Below, piece by piece: positions 15,308 through 29,400 of a stretch of DNA of 64,000 bases (its first letter is position 1; each line of letters begins with the position of its first letter). The stretch lies in assembly GCA_034008185.1 (NCBI GenBank), contig CM067082.1, forward strand, positions 103,163,311 to 103,227,310. The letters run 5' to 3'. Position numbers and translations under genes: made by a program. Below the pieces are notes generated by a model, which was not told the origin of the DNA, did not search any database, and worked only from the letters and a program-made list of their open reading frames with translations. Source of the DNA: Gorsachius magnificus (Eukaryota > Chordata > Aves > Pelecaniformes > Ardeidae).

Positions 15308-16287
15308 TGTATTGGCAAAGTTTTGGTAGCAGGGGGGCTGCAGGGGTGGCTTCTGAGGGAAGCTGCTAGAAGTCCTCCCGGTGTCCACCGCTGACCAAGG
15401 CCAAGCCAATCAGTAACAGTGGTAGCGCCTCTGTGATAATGTATTTAAGAAGGAAAAAAAACCCTGCTGCGGCACAGTAGCCAGAGAGAGAAATGAGGGC
15501 CAAGCCCGAGCCTGGCGCCGGTGATTTCTCAGGAGACCCCCCTTCCATGGTGGAGCAGATCTCCACCTGTAGCCCGTGGAGGACCCCACACCAGAGTGGT
15601 GGATGTCCAAAGGAAGAAGGCTGTGACCCCATGGGAAGCCTGCACCAGATCAGGTTCCTGGCAAAACTTGCAGACCTGTGGGGAGAGGAGCCCACACTGG
15701 AGCAGGTTTGCTCTCAGAACTTGTTACCCCATGGGGGACCCGGGAGCAGCCTGCTCCTGAGGGACTGCACCCCTTGGAAATTATGGACCCACGCTGGAGC
15801 GGTTTGTGAAGAACTGTAGCCCATAGAAATGACTCACATTGGAGAAGTTCATGGAGGACTGTCTGCCATGAGAGGGACCACACACTGGAGCAGGGAAGAG
15901 TCCTCCCCCTGAGAAGGAAGGAGCAGCAGAGACAACGCATGATGAACCAACCCCAACCCCCATTCCTACCCCCCTGTGCCGCGGCGGGGGAGGAGGCAGA
16001 GAAAACTGGGAGTGAAGTTGAGCCCAGGAAGAAGGGAGGGGTGGGGGGAAGGTGTTTTAAGGTTCAGCAGTTTTCATCCTCTCCTATTCTGATTTTGATT
16101 GGTAATAAATTGAATTAATTTCAAGTCGAGTCTGTTTTGCCCATTACGGTAACTGGCGAACAATTTCTCCCTGTTCTTATCTCGACCCACAAGCCTCTTG
16201 GTATGTTTTTCTCTCCCCTGGATGGTTGAAGAGGGAAGTGATAGAGCAGCTTTGGTGGGCACCTGGCGTCCAGCCATGGTCAACCCA
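15308..16287 (+). mobile_element. Solo LTR of a second avian ERV family, with internal tandem repeats
   Basis: The element begins TGTATTGGCAAAGTTTTGG and ends GGTCAACCCA. The U3-like part contains several diverged units of about 60-75 bases, each with a form of CACACTGGAGCAGGTTT (15692, 15789, 15835 and 15880 regions). A GC-rich block follows, then AATAAA at 16106-16111 as the R-region polyadenylation signal. There is no gag-pol sequence beside it. The type recurs in many bird genomes. A TATTTAAG near 15440 could be its TATA box. I could not identify a target duplication with confidence, so the ends may be off by a few bases. Open frames inside it are fortuitous. Confidence 0.7.
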
Positions 16288-19200
16288 ACCTTACTTCCAG
16301 CGCATACGAATGAACTGGAATCTCAAAGCCATCATGTCTGATCAGCAGCAGACAAAAAATACGCAACCTGAAGCATGAAGGAAAGGTGCTTTAACAACTC
16401 GTACAGACCAGTGCTGTGTCGCTGACTTCACAATGTGAATTATGCCAACGTAAAACAAGTTTTCATATTCATTTTCAAATCAGTGACAACTTCAAAAACA
16501 TAAACGTATAAAAAGTCAGAGAAATCAAGTTGCAATAAGAGGTAAGGAGCTATCAGTCATGACCGTACTGGACCAGTCACTGAAGCATTACAATGAACTC
16601 CTACTTTGGACATTGTTAAATATAAATTTTGACCTTACCTAAACCAGTTTTTAAGACTGTGCAATTTAAAGCGTTACTTCTTAAAATACAAGAGTTCTAA
16701 GGATTGGAATGAAGCTTTATTTGTGTGTTACACTACAAAGGTAGAATTAATTTAGGTGGTTAAGTGTATAAAAACTTTATAATAGTGTTATCATACCAAA
16801 ATAGCTCTTCCACACAATAACCAACTTAATTCAGTATCTGATTTTGCTTACTTTGATCTCCGTGGGTAACAGTGACAGATCATTAAGGATGAGCTTCTAC
16901 CAGCCTTGCTTTGAGTAGGGCCTTCAGGTCCATCTACTCAAACATCTTCCATGGCACAACCTCACCAGTCAAGGGTGGTTTTGTGACTAGCACAGCATGC
17001 CTGCAGAAGTCTGTCTTTACATTAAAGTTAAAACAATTTTAACATTGTTTTCCTGTCTGTATAGTTTATTTTATTTGGAGGTCTGAAATAAATCCTACTG
17101 GGGAAAGCGTTGCTGAAATTAACTACTTCTGCACTAAAAGCTCTTCCAGGAAACAGCACAGCTATACCACGAGGTCTACGCTGGTAGAGCCCTGAAATGA
17201 CAGATGAGCTTTACTCCACACTGTCTGATGGGCTTCAATGGGAGTACTAGCAAAGAGAAGGACTGTACCACACATCGCTGGCTTTTGACGTTCTCCACAG
17301 AAGTCTTGTGTCTGGAAGACTTCCATGTTTCTGCACTCCATGTAATGTTGAAGGAGACATTTCTGCCTGCCTATATGTGGTTGTTACACATAAGCATTCC
17401 CAGACTGCCGGAGACAAGGATCAGACTTAAAGATCAAGTCTAACAGCAGGACAGAAGGGTATTAAGGTAGCGTTTCAGAGAGTAAAATGAAACAGGTACC
17501 AAGTCCTGAATGCATGGCTGATCCCCACTACCTACCTACTAAGCACAGGTGCCAAGCTCTTTTGCGAGATCACGTTTTCCATAATTTGCAGAAATACTTG
17601 TTTGCTCATACAGTGTATTTACATGCCATTTTTTAATGAAACCTTGTGGGCCACTGCACCAGACATTCTCACACTCTTGCATCAAATGAAGTAGTAAGCT
17701 TACTGTTACAGAGAAAAATACAATACATTAAATGAACTCTACTGGTAGGAATTCAATGTATAATGTAATTGCTTGAACTAAGGAGCCAATATCAGAAAAT
17801 AAGCATCATCAATTCCACTAACGTAATGATTGCAGAGTTACTACGCAACCAACTCTCTCTATATCTCTTGTTTGTGCTACCTTCTTTGTATTCTTGGCTC
17901 TTCCCGTTATTACCGCTATAAACTGATTACAGCATAGCTTATTTTGAATTCTCTACAGTAACTGTCTTTGGCATTACATTTCCTCTCTTTATATTGTCTA
18001 ACCTCTTCTACACATCTCTTTCTCCACTCTTCCCCACTATGCACAGCTTGGACACTTCAGTTTTACCAATCTATTGCCCCAAAGGTGCTGCGAGTTTTGA
18101 GACACACAAAACTAATCCTAAACAAAACATTAGTAGTAAAGACTAAGCCACTTTCTAGGCACAGGCAATCAATTCTCTCATCGGGTCATTCTAAGTCATT
18201 AGCTTACACTACATTTCTCTCTAACCTGTTCCCACTACCAAATCCAGTACTGTTTGGGTTTTTGGTTTGGTTTTTTTTTCTTTCTGTAGGAATTTCAGAT
18301 TTTTTTGCTGCTGTATAGAGCTCCTCAGACTCAGCAGTACAAGCCTAACCTGGTGGTTGTGGATTACACACCTACCAAAGAGATTCAACAAGCAGCTGTG
18401 CCCACTGACAAACCCTGGGTTAGTAGGTGCTTATTCTGACTCAACAATAGTTAAGAAAACATGACAAGCAGCAAAACAGGATTTAATAACTCACCGGTCT
18501 GTCTGCAAGGCACGTTTGCTATAGTGAAAGTGACTCTGAGTTCTTTACATCCACAAGTACTAGAAATAATTTCATATTCTGCAGACAGTAAGACTTACCA
18601 ATAACATTTTAGAACTACCCTGGGAGCTGATTTTAAGTACTGCAAGAGACTAATAACATATAACCGTTTCTTCCTTACTTTGTAATTTATAAAATGTGAA
18701 ACATTTTGCAGAACATTCAGTGGATGTACAGTAATTATACCGACTGTTCTATTTTCTTGGTTCCTCCCACCAATTCTTCACAAGGTAGGAAGGAGACCTA
18801 AACCAGTGGTCCCATAACTGCATGTGTGATGTGGGCAGGCCGTAATGCATTCACAAGAACACTGTCACTAGCCTACCAAACTACCTTGGTCACTTAAAAT
18901 AGATTTCAATTTAGATACAAAGTAATTTCAATAGCTTGGAGCCATTAGAAGTTTACTGGAAGCTGGCGGTAAGCACTCTCGAGGGGCTGAGGAGTTCCCA
19001 GAACACACCAGGCACGTGGTCAGCGACTTATTCCCAGGACCACTATATCCTATAGCACTTGCTAGGTTGGCAAAACAAACAAATGTAATCACAAAGGTCC
19101 AAGTTTTTTCTCATACAATTATTTCTTCTTCAGTTGTGAAACTGCAGGGAATATATAATGCTGCTGGCAATTATCCAAAATGCGGTTGCCTAAACAACTT

Positions 19201-20984
19201 TTTACGTAACAAGACACTGTACCTCCATTCTTCTTTGATACTAGAGACTGCCATACATCAGTTCCTAAGACAGCACCATCCTTTGCCTCAGCAATTATTT
19301 TCTTCCAGGTCAGATGCACTTAAAATTTAACAGGAGTAAAAGCTCATCTTAGAACACCCCTGTTTCAGGGTAATCCCTTAGAAAATGTGTATGCAGGGAG
19401 GTCAGTGCATGACTTAACTGAGGTTAAGAACACAACTGTTCTTATGGAAGCCAGTCTGCATACAGAAGACACATGGACTGCTGTAGCATCTCCAACAACA
19501 CTTATTTAACAGTCTTGAGTTCCTCCTTGGTTGCTTTCAGCCAGCACTGCCACATCTCTCCCTGTCCCCCTTCCCCACTTCCCTCCCCTCCCAAATAGTT
19601 TACTATTTCTAAGGATTGTGTAAAGAGTACATGCCCACAGGTGACAAAGAAAACAACAAATGCACAGCTAGCAGACGTTCTAGCTTTCCCTTTTGTGGAT
19701 AAAGGTCCTCTCTTTACGGTCTAAAAAAAATTTATATTATTTCAACACTGCCAAAGTACATGCAACTCAAAATACTGATTTCAACTTAAAATGGTTATAT
19801 TTTTTCCCCTTCCTCAAAATCAGAACATGACAAAGGGAAGACTGAGATCAAGGAATTTGCAATAGTAAAGGAGTACATTCACTGTTTAGCATCACAGCTT
19901 ATTTAACCCCACAGCTGACCTCTCATGCAGTGGACTGAAGGCTTTTTCTGATCTTTTTGTGCAAGAGTGTGTCACCCTCTCCCATTTTCACAGGAAAGAA
20001 AAAAAGGGTAAACATCACTAGCACTGGCAACCCCTATAACTTCTACCATTTGGACGCGTCTGCAAAAAATGTTTGGCAAGCTGTCTCACAGGCACAGACT
20101 AAAGGGTTTAAATCTACATCAGAGGTCTATGCATCACAGAAGTGTTCTTCATTCTCTTAAGAATGCTTGCAATTTCCCAAGATTTAAATGTTGAGGTACT
20201 TGCTATTAGATGAGTAAGTCGGCTGAAAAGAATAAAGAGGATTTTTACTTGAGGATGCAATGACAATCACTATTAATTACACTGATAACTAAGAGCATGC
20301 CAGTATCTTCTCTCAGTCCATGCAGCCCCTCTCCCAGGAACTCTCCTCTTTTTAGTTTAACTTCCATCGGAAAAGACAAAGAACAACAGATTGCTTTCCG
20401 TGCGGACCTCGCCATCACCCATCTCCAGGCACTGAAATGCCAGCAAGAGGTGTGTAATCACTTCCACTCGTGGAAGTGCAATGGTTTGCATTGCAGAACA
20501 CAAAGTCTCTTTCCAATGAGAATCGGAAATGCAAGCTTGAACGAAAACATTAGGGTCATTCAGAGTCTGAAAACAAACATTTTGGCAGTCTTTCTGCCAG
20601 GGCAGTTCAGCAATGCTACAAAGCAGGCAAATATAAAAGAGATCATACATAAAAAATCCCTCTCCAGGTGGCTCTTGGGTACGTGTGGCCCACTTAGCAC
20701 CTTCATTTTTAAAGAGACTCAGTACAAGGGAAGGAGCTGAAGCTATTAGCTTCCATTAAAAAGAAACCCAAAAGTAAACACCAAATTATTCACCTCACCA
20801 AACAGGTGAGCATTGAAAGGTTCTTTTATTTGGGGAACTTCAGAGGCATACTTTGCGCTTTCTTCCTTTTGTTGCAGGGAAGCACAAAGCTGTGGTTAGC
20901 AGCAACGCCTTTTAACGCGTACCGCCACAGAGAAGAACAGCACACGAAAGCGAGCAGCAATTAAACGTTACAGAAACGCTGCTC

Positions 20985-21930
20985 TTACTCATCCCCGGCT
21001 GCGGCGCGCACACACGCACCGAGGCTCCGGCACCCGGCCGCCGAGACGCCGCCGCGGCAGCCGCAGCGTCCAGCCCGGCCCGGGCAGGCTCGGCCGGGGG
21101 ATGAGCGCCCGGGCTCCTTCCCCCGCCGTGGCCCTTTTGTTCGGGGTGAGGGCGCTGCCGCCGCCGCCGCGCTCCTCCCTCCGCAGGTGCGGGCGTTGGC
21201 CGCCGTCACCCCGCGCCCCGAGGGGCGCGGCGGGGACGCCGCACCTGCCGCACGCCGCAGCCGCGCCCGCGGCAACAGGAGGCGGCCGCTCCCCCCCCCG
21301 GGGGCTCCGCCACCCTCCCCTCGCGCCCGGGCGGGCGCGGCAGGCCCGGGGCGGGGGGCCCGAGGCCGGACGCACGTAACCTTCAGGGAGCGGCCGGGTG
21401 CCGGCCGCCGCCCCCGGCTCCCGCCCGCCACAGCCCCAGCGGCGAGTCCCGGCCCGGCCCATCCCATCCCGCGGCGCGGCCCGTCTTCCTGCGCTGCCCC
21501 CGACTCACCGGCGGCGGCGGCGGGGCTGCTCCGCTGACCGCTGGAGGAGCGAGTGGGGAAGGCGGGGCGGCGAGGGGAGCCCTGGTGCCGCCTGGCGCCG
21601 CCCCCGCGCGTAGAGCCGGCGGCGCGCGCGGCCCGCGGCGGCAGCGGGGCAAGGGCCGGCCGCCGGGCGCGCGGGGGAAGGGGGCAGCTGCTTCCGGCAG
21701 AGCGCGCGCGGTGCCCCGCCCAGGTGGGGCGGTGGCGGTTGGGGGCCGCAGGGTCGCGGCCGGTAACGGCCGGGGCGGGAAGCTGCCGTTCCCCCGCGGG
21801 GCCCACCTCCGAGGCCGGCTCGGGGCCTGATCCCGGCAGCAGCTGCTCTCCCAAGCGGAGGGCGGGCCCCCTGCCTAGGTCAGCCGGCCCGGGGGACTGT
21901 GTCCCGCTCACTCCAGCGGCGCGTTAACGC
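20985..21930 (-). promoter_or_regulatory. RALA: CpG-island promoter of RALA
   Basis: About 0.95 kb that is very rich in G+C and CpG within an otherwise AT-rich region. It lies upstream of the first RALA coding exon and contains a good splice donor on the minus strand at 21508. No TATA box is evident, as usual for CpG-island promoters. The long open frames here on both strands (up to 308 codons) are Arg/Pro/Ala/Gly-rich and come from base composition. It may also drive transcription to the right, towards the MED1-like gene. Confidence 0.8.
21509..21600 (-). other. RALA: RALA untranslated exon 1 (3' end placed, 5' end approximate)
   Basis: On the minus strand a run of GCC triplets ends in CCGCCG|GTGAGT, a near-consensus donor, with the intron starting at 21508. 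The coding exon at 667-821 begins with 41 untranslated bases after an acceptor, so a non-coding first exon is required and this is the best donor in the island. The transcription start cannot be read from sequence and the right limit is a guess. Confidence 0.45.
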
Positions 21931-24900
21931 GGGAGCCTAATGGTGGCAAGAGTGCCTGCTTCTCCGCCGGTGTTTCAGCCGAATCTTTTATGTCAGACAG
22001 TGAGACAAGCCTCGTAGCTTCATGTCCGCTCCTCCTTCCCCTCCCCCCCTGCCCCCCCCCCACTTCCCCAGCTAATCCCCTATCTGGCGAATAGATGAGG
22101 CATGTTCTGCCATGGTAAGGAGATAAGTTCCTGACATCTGTCGCTAGATTTATAAACACAATTATTTTTAGTGGTTGAAAGCAGAACATGAGCTTTCCTC
22201 AAGGGACAAGTACAAGCTGAGGAAACGTTTAATATACTGAGTTTAAGAAAAATTGTCACTGGCAGAAGGGAACATGAACCACTGAAGCTGTTAGGGGGTT
22301 TTTTTTTAGGGTCATGGACCAGGCCATGCATGAAGGGTTTTATAGATGCCAAACAAAATGGGGAGATACAAGAGGAGAGTTTCCATGTTAATAACAATAA
22401 TTCAAATAATAACAACAACAATGCCTTAATAACTGTATCTTTCACTGTTAAATCATTGACTTAAATGGGAGTTTTATGTAAACACAGCATGATTTAAACT
22501 CATAACGTAAGTGACTAATGGAACCTAAGCATAATACAGAAACTAACTGCTCAGTATGTGTTTTTGTTTTATCAGGCTGTAACCATTCAGGGACGACACA
22601 AATTGTTTTGACCCTCCCCTCCTCCTCACAATTACTTGGCTGAAGGTAGTTTCTAAATCTGGACATTCCAGTTTTTATCACCTCAGCTGGAAATCTTCGA
22701 CCTCAGTGTTCGCATCATGCAGCTACTGTGCTCTATTTGCAAAGCAGGTGCAGTTTAAGATCTTCTTTGTTTTTCTCTGTGCTCAGTTTTCTGCAGTTTC
22801 TGACATCTTGGACATTTAGCCAGTGTTGAGTCCATCTCCCTCTAGGATTTAGTTTCCTTGGCCTCACATTTTGGCTTGAGCTAATTTTTGCATATTCCAC
22901 AGAGTCTGAGAAACTGACAGCAATAAAGGAGCAATCCAGATGCAGTTCATTTTGATTAAAATACCAAAATATGTTCATTTACACAAAGAAATGTTGGACT
23001 CTGTCAAATAGAGGGGCAAAAAAAGGGTGGGGAAAGAAAGGAAAGCCAGTAATACTGAGTCAACAGAACAGCCAAAATAAGACACAAAACACTGTGGATA
23101 TTTCATGATGGAAAAATTTGCATGCTAGCTATGATTAGCCTTTTTGTGGAAATTTTGTGAAAATGTTGGAAGAGTCTTAGCATGGCCCTCTATACATATT
23201 GATTCAGGGGTCTTCAAGAAACCCTGACCCAACTTCTGCAGCCTTTTGAGTATCTATGAGCTTCTTAATACGTATTCCAGAACCCGTCCATTGGAAGAGT
23301 GGCTGAGTCATAGTTAAGGTATCATTAATACTGTTGTCTGCAGCCATTCAATATTTCCTAGTGCACAGAGAAGCCAAGAATAGGATGTTAATTTTGCCAC
23401 CACTCATTATACCCTCTCTTCAACATCTGCATTCGATCGTGCCCTGAAATCACACCATTGTAATGATCTTTAGTTGCAGAGAAGGCATCACTGTTGGTTG
23501 CCAAAATGCACATGCAGTCATTCCTATTCTTCTCTTTCTTCTTTTCTTGACCAGTATTCATACCCCTTCCCTTCACATTGGGTGGAAGAAGGGAAGCTCC
23601 ATTGCTGAAGTTAACCAAGTCTTTGTATTGGTTTTAATAGCAGTTTGGATCATGCCTAAAAAGTATCAAAGGCATTCTTTTGGTTACTAGTGTTGTGGTT
23701 CAGATCAGGAGGGCACCTCTGAAACTAAACTCTTGATTGGCCTGATTTACTCTGCTCCAATTTGCATTGTAGAGTGGTCTTGGAACAGGCAAACTGGATG
23801 TGTGTAGGATGGGACACCCAAATGCACTGCAGGAGAGTGCCTAAGGCACTTCCGCTGCTAATGGGCATTCTGTCTGGGACCAGACTAGAGCTTGTCCAAA
23901 ATACATCCGTCCCCCCTCCCCCCGTGATACATCTAGTGTGGTTGCCAGGACCTTGGTACCAACTGTTTCACTCTATGGAAATGCCCCTTTTGCACCATGC
24001 TGCTTGTTAGTGGACATGGCCTTTGTCCTTCTGATCTCCCTGTAGAGCTATATTTTAAGACAACAAATGTCAGTTTATTCTGAATTTTTGTCCCATGGCC
24101 CAAACTGCATATCATAATGCAATAAAAAACAGTTTATAGTATACCCCTCATCCTCTGTTTGCAAAATGTCCCCTGGCACCTTGCCTAAACCAAGTGGAAA
24201 AAATGAGCTCTTTTACTCAAAACTGACAGAAATATTTCCATGAAAATGCATTGCATTAATAATTCCTATTCAGTGGCCAGCAAGTGACCACAGTGAGAGC
24301 ACCTCTGCAGCACCCATGGCAGTTTAGGGCATGCATCTGGCTCCTCAGTGTAGGAGAGCAACTGGTCAGAGGAGAGTAAGTGTTGCAACCATCCCACTCC
24401 ATGGACTGCATAGGTAGGAACTTAGGGTTGGGCAGCCCCAGGTAGCAGCAGGTTTGAGTTGCTCACTGCTCTCTGGCGGTTAAATGCTACAGCAGACACC
24501 TAAAACGGTATAGACAACACAATAGACATTTGCAATGTGGCCCTAAGGATGTACGTGGTGATTGTCCTTTATAGGTGCCAATACAGCTCTGCACGTGAGA
24601 AAAATTACAAGGTGTAGTTAAGCAGAGATGTAATTAATTGTGTGCTAGTAGTATTTGCATTATGTACCATAACACAACTAAGAAACCAACCAATACTGAC
24701 AAGAATTTAATTTCTTTTCAAAAGCTAAAGATACGGTGTGCATGTCAGACAAAACATGTCCAAATCTTTGGGAAAAACATTGATGTGGAGCTTCCTTTCC
24801 CAGGGAACAAAAAATACTTGTTCCCTTTACTTTGGCATGCATTTTGTAGCACACAGTATACATCTAAAGTATGCATAATTTAACACTGTCATTTTATCTT

Positions 24901-25865
24901 AGATTTCTGTTGACATGAATGAATGAACCGTGTTCCTTGGAAAACCACCTTATCACACATAAAACATCCCTTCTCTTCCTTCAAGATCTCAGTAAATCCT
25001 CTAGGGTGAGAGAGACTTCATTTTTCTAAGGGACAAAATAGAAAGGGAACAAAACCACTTACTGGTTTTTGAGGGCATCCTCCTATTTCAGCCCAGAATC
25101 AATTAACCTGGCATCTGCTGGGTCTGTGGGTGTGTGGACCTTTGTGTTGTGAAGCATTGCTGAGCTGAAATCAATACAGGGAAGTAGGATTTCCTGGTAT
25201 TACGGGCAATTTCTTCTCTTTTATGCTGGCAGCACAACTGTATTAGAATTTATTAGACAACATTTTATTACCAATGCATAAGGACGCATGAAATGTATTT
25301 GTGATTTAATGGAGTTTCTAAGTACTAGGACTGAAGGAAAGAAACCACCCAGCTCAAATCCACCATGTATTCTGGGAAGAATCATCCGCCCCAACAAAAG
25401 GAAAGAACTAGAAGCTTTCACCTGCCTCCAGTTTGTACCAGTTGTGAGAAATCTTAAATAACAATGAGTGAAGAATCTGGTAAACTATTGCTTGGCTAAT
25501 TATCATCATACTCATACTTCCCAAGTTTGTAACTCTGTGTGCTTTTGTGTGTGTTTGTGTAAGGGACAGTCAGGTTTTAGGGACTTACTACGCTTGAGGT
25601 ATATAACTGGCATGCCCAAGCGCAGACTTGGTATGTAGCTCCCACATCATGCAACAGAGAGCAGTGGCTGCCTTGCAAGGGTGGTGCATGTATTAGGGGG
25701 TTGAATCTCCCTCTGAGCATGCCTGTTTCTCTCCAAAAACTAGCAGGAGAATCTGATGTGACAAAGCTTATTTTGGTGCCTGCTGTTAGGCAGTACAACT
25801 CCAGGTTGTCTTAGGGGACAGTCTAAGCCTACTGGATGGGGATTCAGGTAATCTTAATTCTACTC

Positions 25866-26443
25866 TGTGCTGGTTTTGGCTGGGATAGTTAATTTTCTTC
25901 ATAGTAGCTAGTATGTTCTGTATTTGTGGTGAAAACAGTGCTGATAACGCAGGGATGTTTTTGTTATTGCTGAGCAGTGCTTGCACAGAGCCAAGGCCGC
26001 CTCTGCCTCTCACCCCACCCCACCAGCGAGCAGGCTGGGGGTGCACAAGAAGCTGGGAGGGAGCACAGCTGGGACAGCTGATGCCGACTGACCAAAGGGA
26101 TATTCCACACCATATGACATCATGCTCAGCTGGGGGAAGAAGAAGGAAGGGGGGATATTTGGAGTGATGGCGTTTGTCTTCCCGAGTCACCATTATGCAT
26201 GATGGAGCCCTGCTTCCCTGGAGATGGCTGAACACCTGCCTGCCCATGGGAAGTAGGGAATTAATTCCTTGTTTTCCTTTGCTTGTGCACATGGTTTTTG
26301 CTTTATCTATTAAACTGTCTTTATCTCAACCCATGATTTTTTTCTCACTTTTACACTTCTGATTCTCTCCCCCATCCCACCGGGGGGGGAGTGAGCAAGC
26401 GGTTGCATGGTGCTTAGTTGCCAGCTGGGGTTAAACCACGACA
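25866..26443 (+). mobile_element. Solo LTR of an avian ERV with 5-bp target duplication
   Basis: A 578-bp LTR starts TGTGCTGGTTTTGGCTGGG and ends GGTTAAACCACGACA. It is flanked on both sides by TACTC (25861-25865 and 26444-26448), a perfect 5-bp target-site duplication. Five-base duplications are usual for ERVL-type (class III) elements in birds. No internal region is present, so it arose by LTR-LTR recombination. It is a diverged sister of the LTR at 2269-2811. The poly-G stretch near 26383 and the AGTGAGCAAGC block are shared. Confidence 0.85.
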
Positions 26444-29400
26444 TACTCTCACAGTGTCACCAATCTGCTCTGATCTTAGCCAGTCCACCCTTTGTCCATT
26501 TCCCATCCCAACTTTCATCTGCCTTTTATGTTTAGAGGTTAAGCTCTACAAGGTAGGAGCAGTCTTTCTTTCTCTATGCTTTTGCAGCACATACAACCCA
26601 GGAAATATTTTTGTGATGTGCACAGAAAAACATCAGCTATTCTCAAAACGAAGCAACCCAGTCCAAATTCTGAACCCTACAAACCAACACACACACAAAG
26701 CTTGTGTGGGCAGTTGCTCCTACTACTACTCTTGCTCAATGCAAGGACATTTTAATCTGTCAGCAGGCAGAGGAGCTTCCCATCATCTGTGACTACCTCC
26801 AAACCTGTCACATGTATCTCCCCACATTTGCAAACAGATGCATACTCCCTAAAAACAAGATTGTGGGATTACTGTAATAAACTGTTCGGTAGAAACTTGC
26901 ATTTGCTTAGCTCTATTAGCTGTCCAAATGACATTATTCTCAGTACTCCATCTGAGCTAGTCATGGTGCTTAGCACTCGTACCTTTCTTACCATTTTGAA
27001 AAGATAATCCGTCCCCAAATGCTTTGTCCCTACAGAGAAAGTGTAGTGAAGTGACTTGAATAACAATGAATCCAAGAGTAATGATGAGTTTGCAGTCTTT
27101 CATCTTGTAATTCAACAGAGCTAGGAGAAATTACGTCATTCTAGTAGGTCACTAGGAATTTGAGGTTTGAGGGTTACAGCACAGTTGGTTTAGACTAGAC
27201 AAAAACATTATTAGGAACATAGTTAAGGAATTACCAAATGTCTAAAAATATAGAGGCACTAAACTGTATAATACAGTCTTTATTGCATGTATTTATAACA
27301 AGTCTTCATAGTTTAATTAGTTTTGGTTTTAAAACATAAGATATGAAAAGCAGTATCAAATTGCTTAACCAATATCAAATGATGTGAAATATGTAGTTTA
27401 TAATATGAGTACCTGTCTACATGGCACTGGTGTAACACCTTTAACTGGCATTTGTTGGGATTGAGCTCCTCTATGGTATTGTCTTTCCTGAAAAATATGT
27501 CTTTCCCACATACTATTTTACTGAAATCAGTATTTGCCACTGAGTGCTGTTTCTTTTTTAGTCTGCATGTTATATAACCCATACCCTGATATATATTCAA
27601 TCAGAACACTTAAGCTTAACAATCATCTCCAGGCTAATATTGGTTTAAAATAGCTCAAAGTTGACTTAAAGTCATTTCACATTTCTGTCATGAAAATAAC
27701 ACAAAAAAAAAAACCTGTAAAAATATTTTTTTCTAATCTTAGCTTTCTATATAGTTATTTCTCTCATCTTTTCCTTGTTATATCTTTTCTGGTTTTTGTA
27801 TCCTTCCTTTTCTTTTGTTCCTTTTTCATATTTTATATGGTTTCATACTTACTTCATGGGTTTTACATGTCTTTACAGCCTTTATTCTTGTGTTTCTCTA
27901 GTAATTTCCCCATCTCTTTCCTTCTTCCTTTGAAGGTTTCCTTCTTTCTTCTGATGAGGATGTGCTATAGTAGAGTCAGGTAAACTGCAGTTTGGTTTCT
28001 AGTTCTGTGGCCGTGGCCAACTTCAGGAGTCGCTTTCTTTCCCCATCTCTCTGTTTCCCCATCTGGAAAACCAAGATAATTAAGCTGACCTCCTGTGTGG
28101 TTAGCTTTGAGATATACTGGTGGGAAACTCCTTTAAACATAATAATTCTCTTTCTCTTTTTCACCTGTTCTCTACCTCAGTTACCTCCTCAATGCTCATT
28201 ATGATTTTCAATTCCTCAACTAACTCTTAGCTCCCATTCTTCTCCCCACCCCTCCCCTTCTAACAGTAACATTTTCAATGTGGACCATCAGCGTGTCACG
28301 GTTATTACTTATTCTGCAGATTATGTGCCCACTGCATTCGCTCCCTCAGGCTTGAAGCTCTTAAGTGATGGGTTCCGTTGATTTCAGCTGTCTGATGTCT
28401 GCAAAGAACATGAATGATGGTGCAGCAGAGTTTTAGAAAGATGAGAGGTGTGGTATGAGCAAGAAATGTTCAGTTACAAACACCAGTTATGGTGTCCTAT
28501 GAAGCCTTGTAAAGTGATAATGTGCGTATGTGAAGCCAGCCCTCCCGTGTTCATTCACGAAGTTATTTAAATCACAGTCGCTTGTCCCTAGTGCCTTTTG
28601 AAAAAGACTCAGACAATGAGTACTTGGAGATTATAATGTTAACCTCAAACAGAAATCAAATGTTAGCCATGTCTTGACTATGCTCCGAGGAAAAGATATG
28701 CCCTGTCAGTGTCAATGAAGTTCTACATCCATGACCATTTGCTACAAACTTTTTTTTTTTTTGATGTCTGTCTATACAGTCTTTGGCATTGGAGGATGTT
28801 AATCGCTTTCAGTGAAGGAGAAGGAAACAGTCAAAGCCAGCCAGTGTTAAATGCCTCCGACTACAGTGCCAGAAGCGCTATTCAGTAAGTTGTGAAGTAA
28901 AACTGCTTCAGTCTATATGGCTGTAGTGAAATAAAATGCAGACACCAACATTCTGATGTTACTCTCAGGGACAAAAACTTTACACTCCATAACTGTGGAG
29001 ATGATGTAGCGAGTGAAAGAAAGATGACAAAACATATTGTAGTATCTATGGGTTGTGAAGCCATAGACTATATCAGACTAGGCTATGGTTCATAAAAGCA
29101 CTGAGTTTAGCCTACCTTTAGGTGGAAGAGCAGCTAGGATAGATAAAGGAATTGTTTGAATGCTCACCATTTTTGATAAACACTGATTCACATTCTAGTG
29201 ACATGCCCATTTTACAGCTGTATCCTTGCTGATCACTCTAAAATCCCATGACATTTTGTGAAGGAACACAGTATTACATCTCCTGACCAGGTATCAATTC
29301 AGGTAATCACAGTGACAACGCTTACACATCCTGCAGTTCTAACTGGAGCCACTGCTTTTCACTGACCACCCCAGGCCCCAATTCTATGTTGAGACTTACT

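Larger units (their letters stand above)
822..21508 (-). other. RALA intron 1
   Basis: About 20.7 kb between untranslated exon 1 and the first coding exon. It holds two ERV LTRs (2269-2811, 15308-16287) and a perfect 15-bp inverted repeat (14489-14522). I found no open frame in it with a recognisable protein. The frames of up to about 150 codons, for example 20297-20740, look like chance openings without domain similarity. Elsewhere it is ordinary AT-rich intron. Confidence 0.75.

Noticed and set aside
15366..15963. Open frames of up to 109 codons on both strands
   Set aside because: They fall inside the LTR at 15308-16287 and show no retroviral protein motif.
20297..20740. 147-codon frame in RALA intron 1
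   Set aside because: No domain and an overlapping frame on the other strand; likely chance.
20985..21911. Open frame of 308 codons on the minus strand and several others in the same GC-rich block
   Set aside because: Compositional: Arg/Ala/Gly/Pro-rich, open on both strands, no domain, and located in the RALA CpG island.
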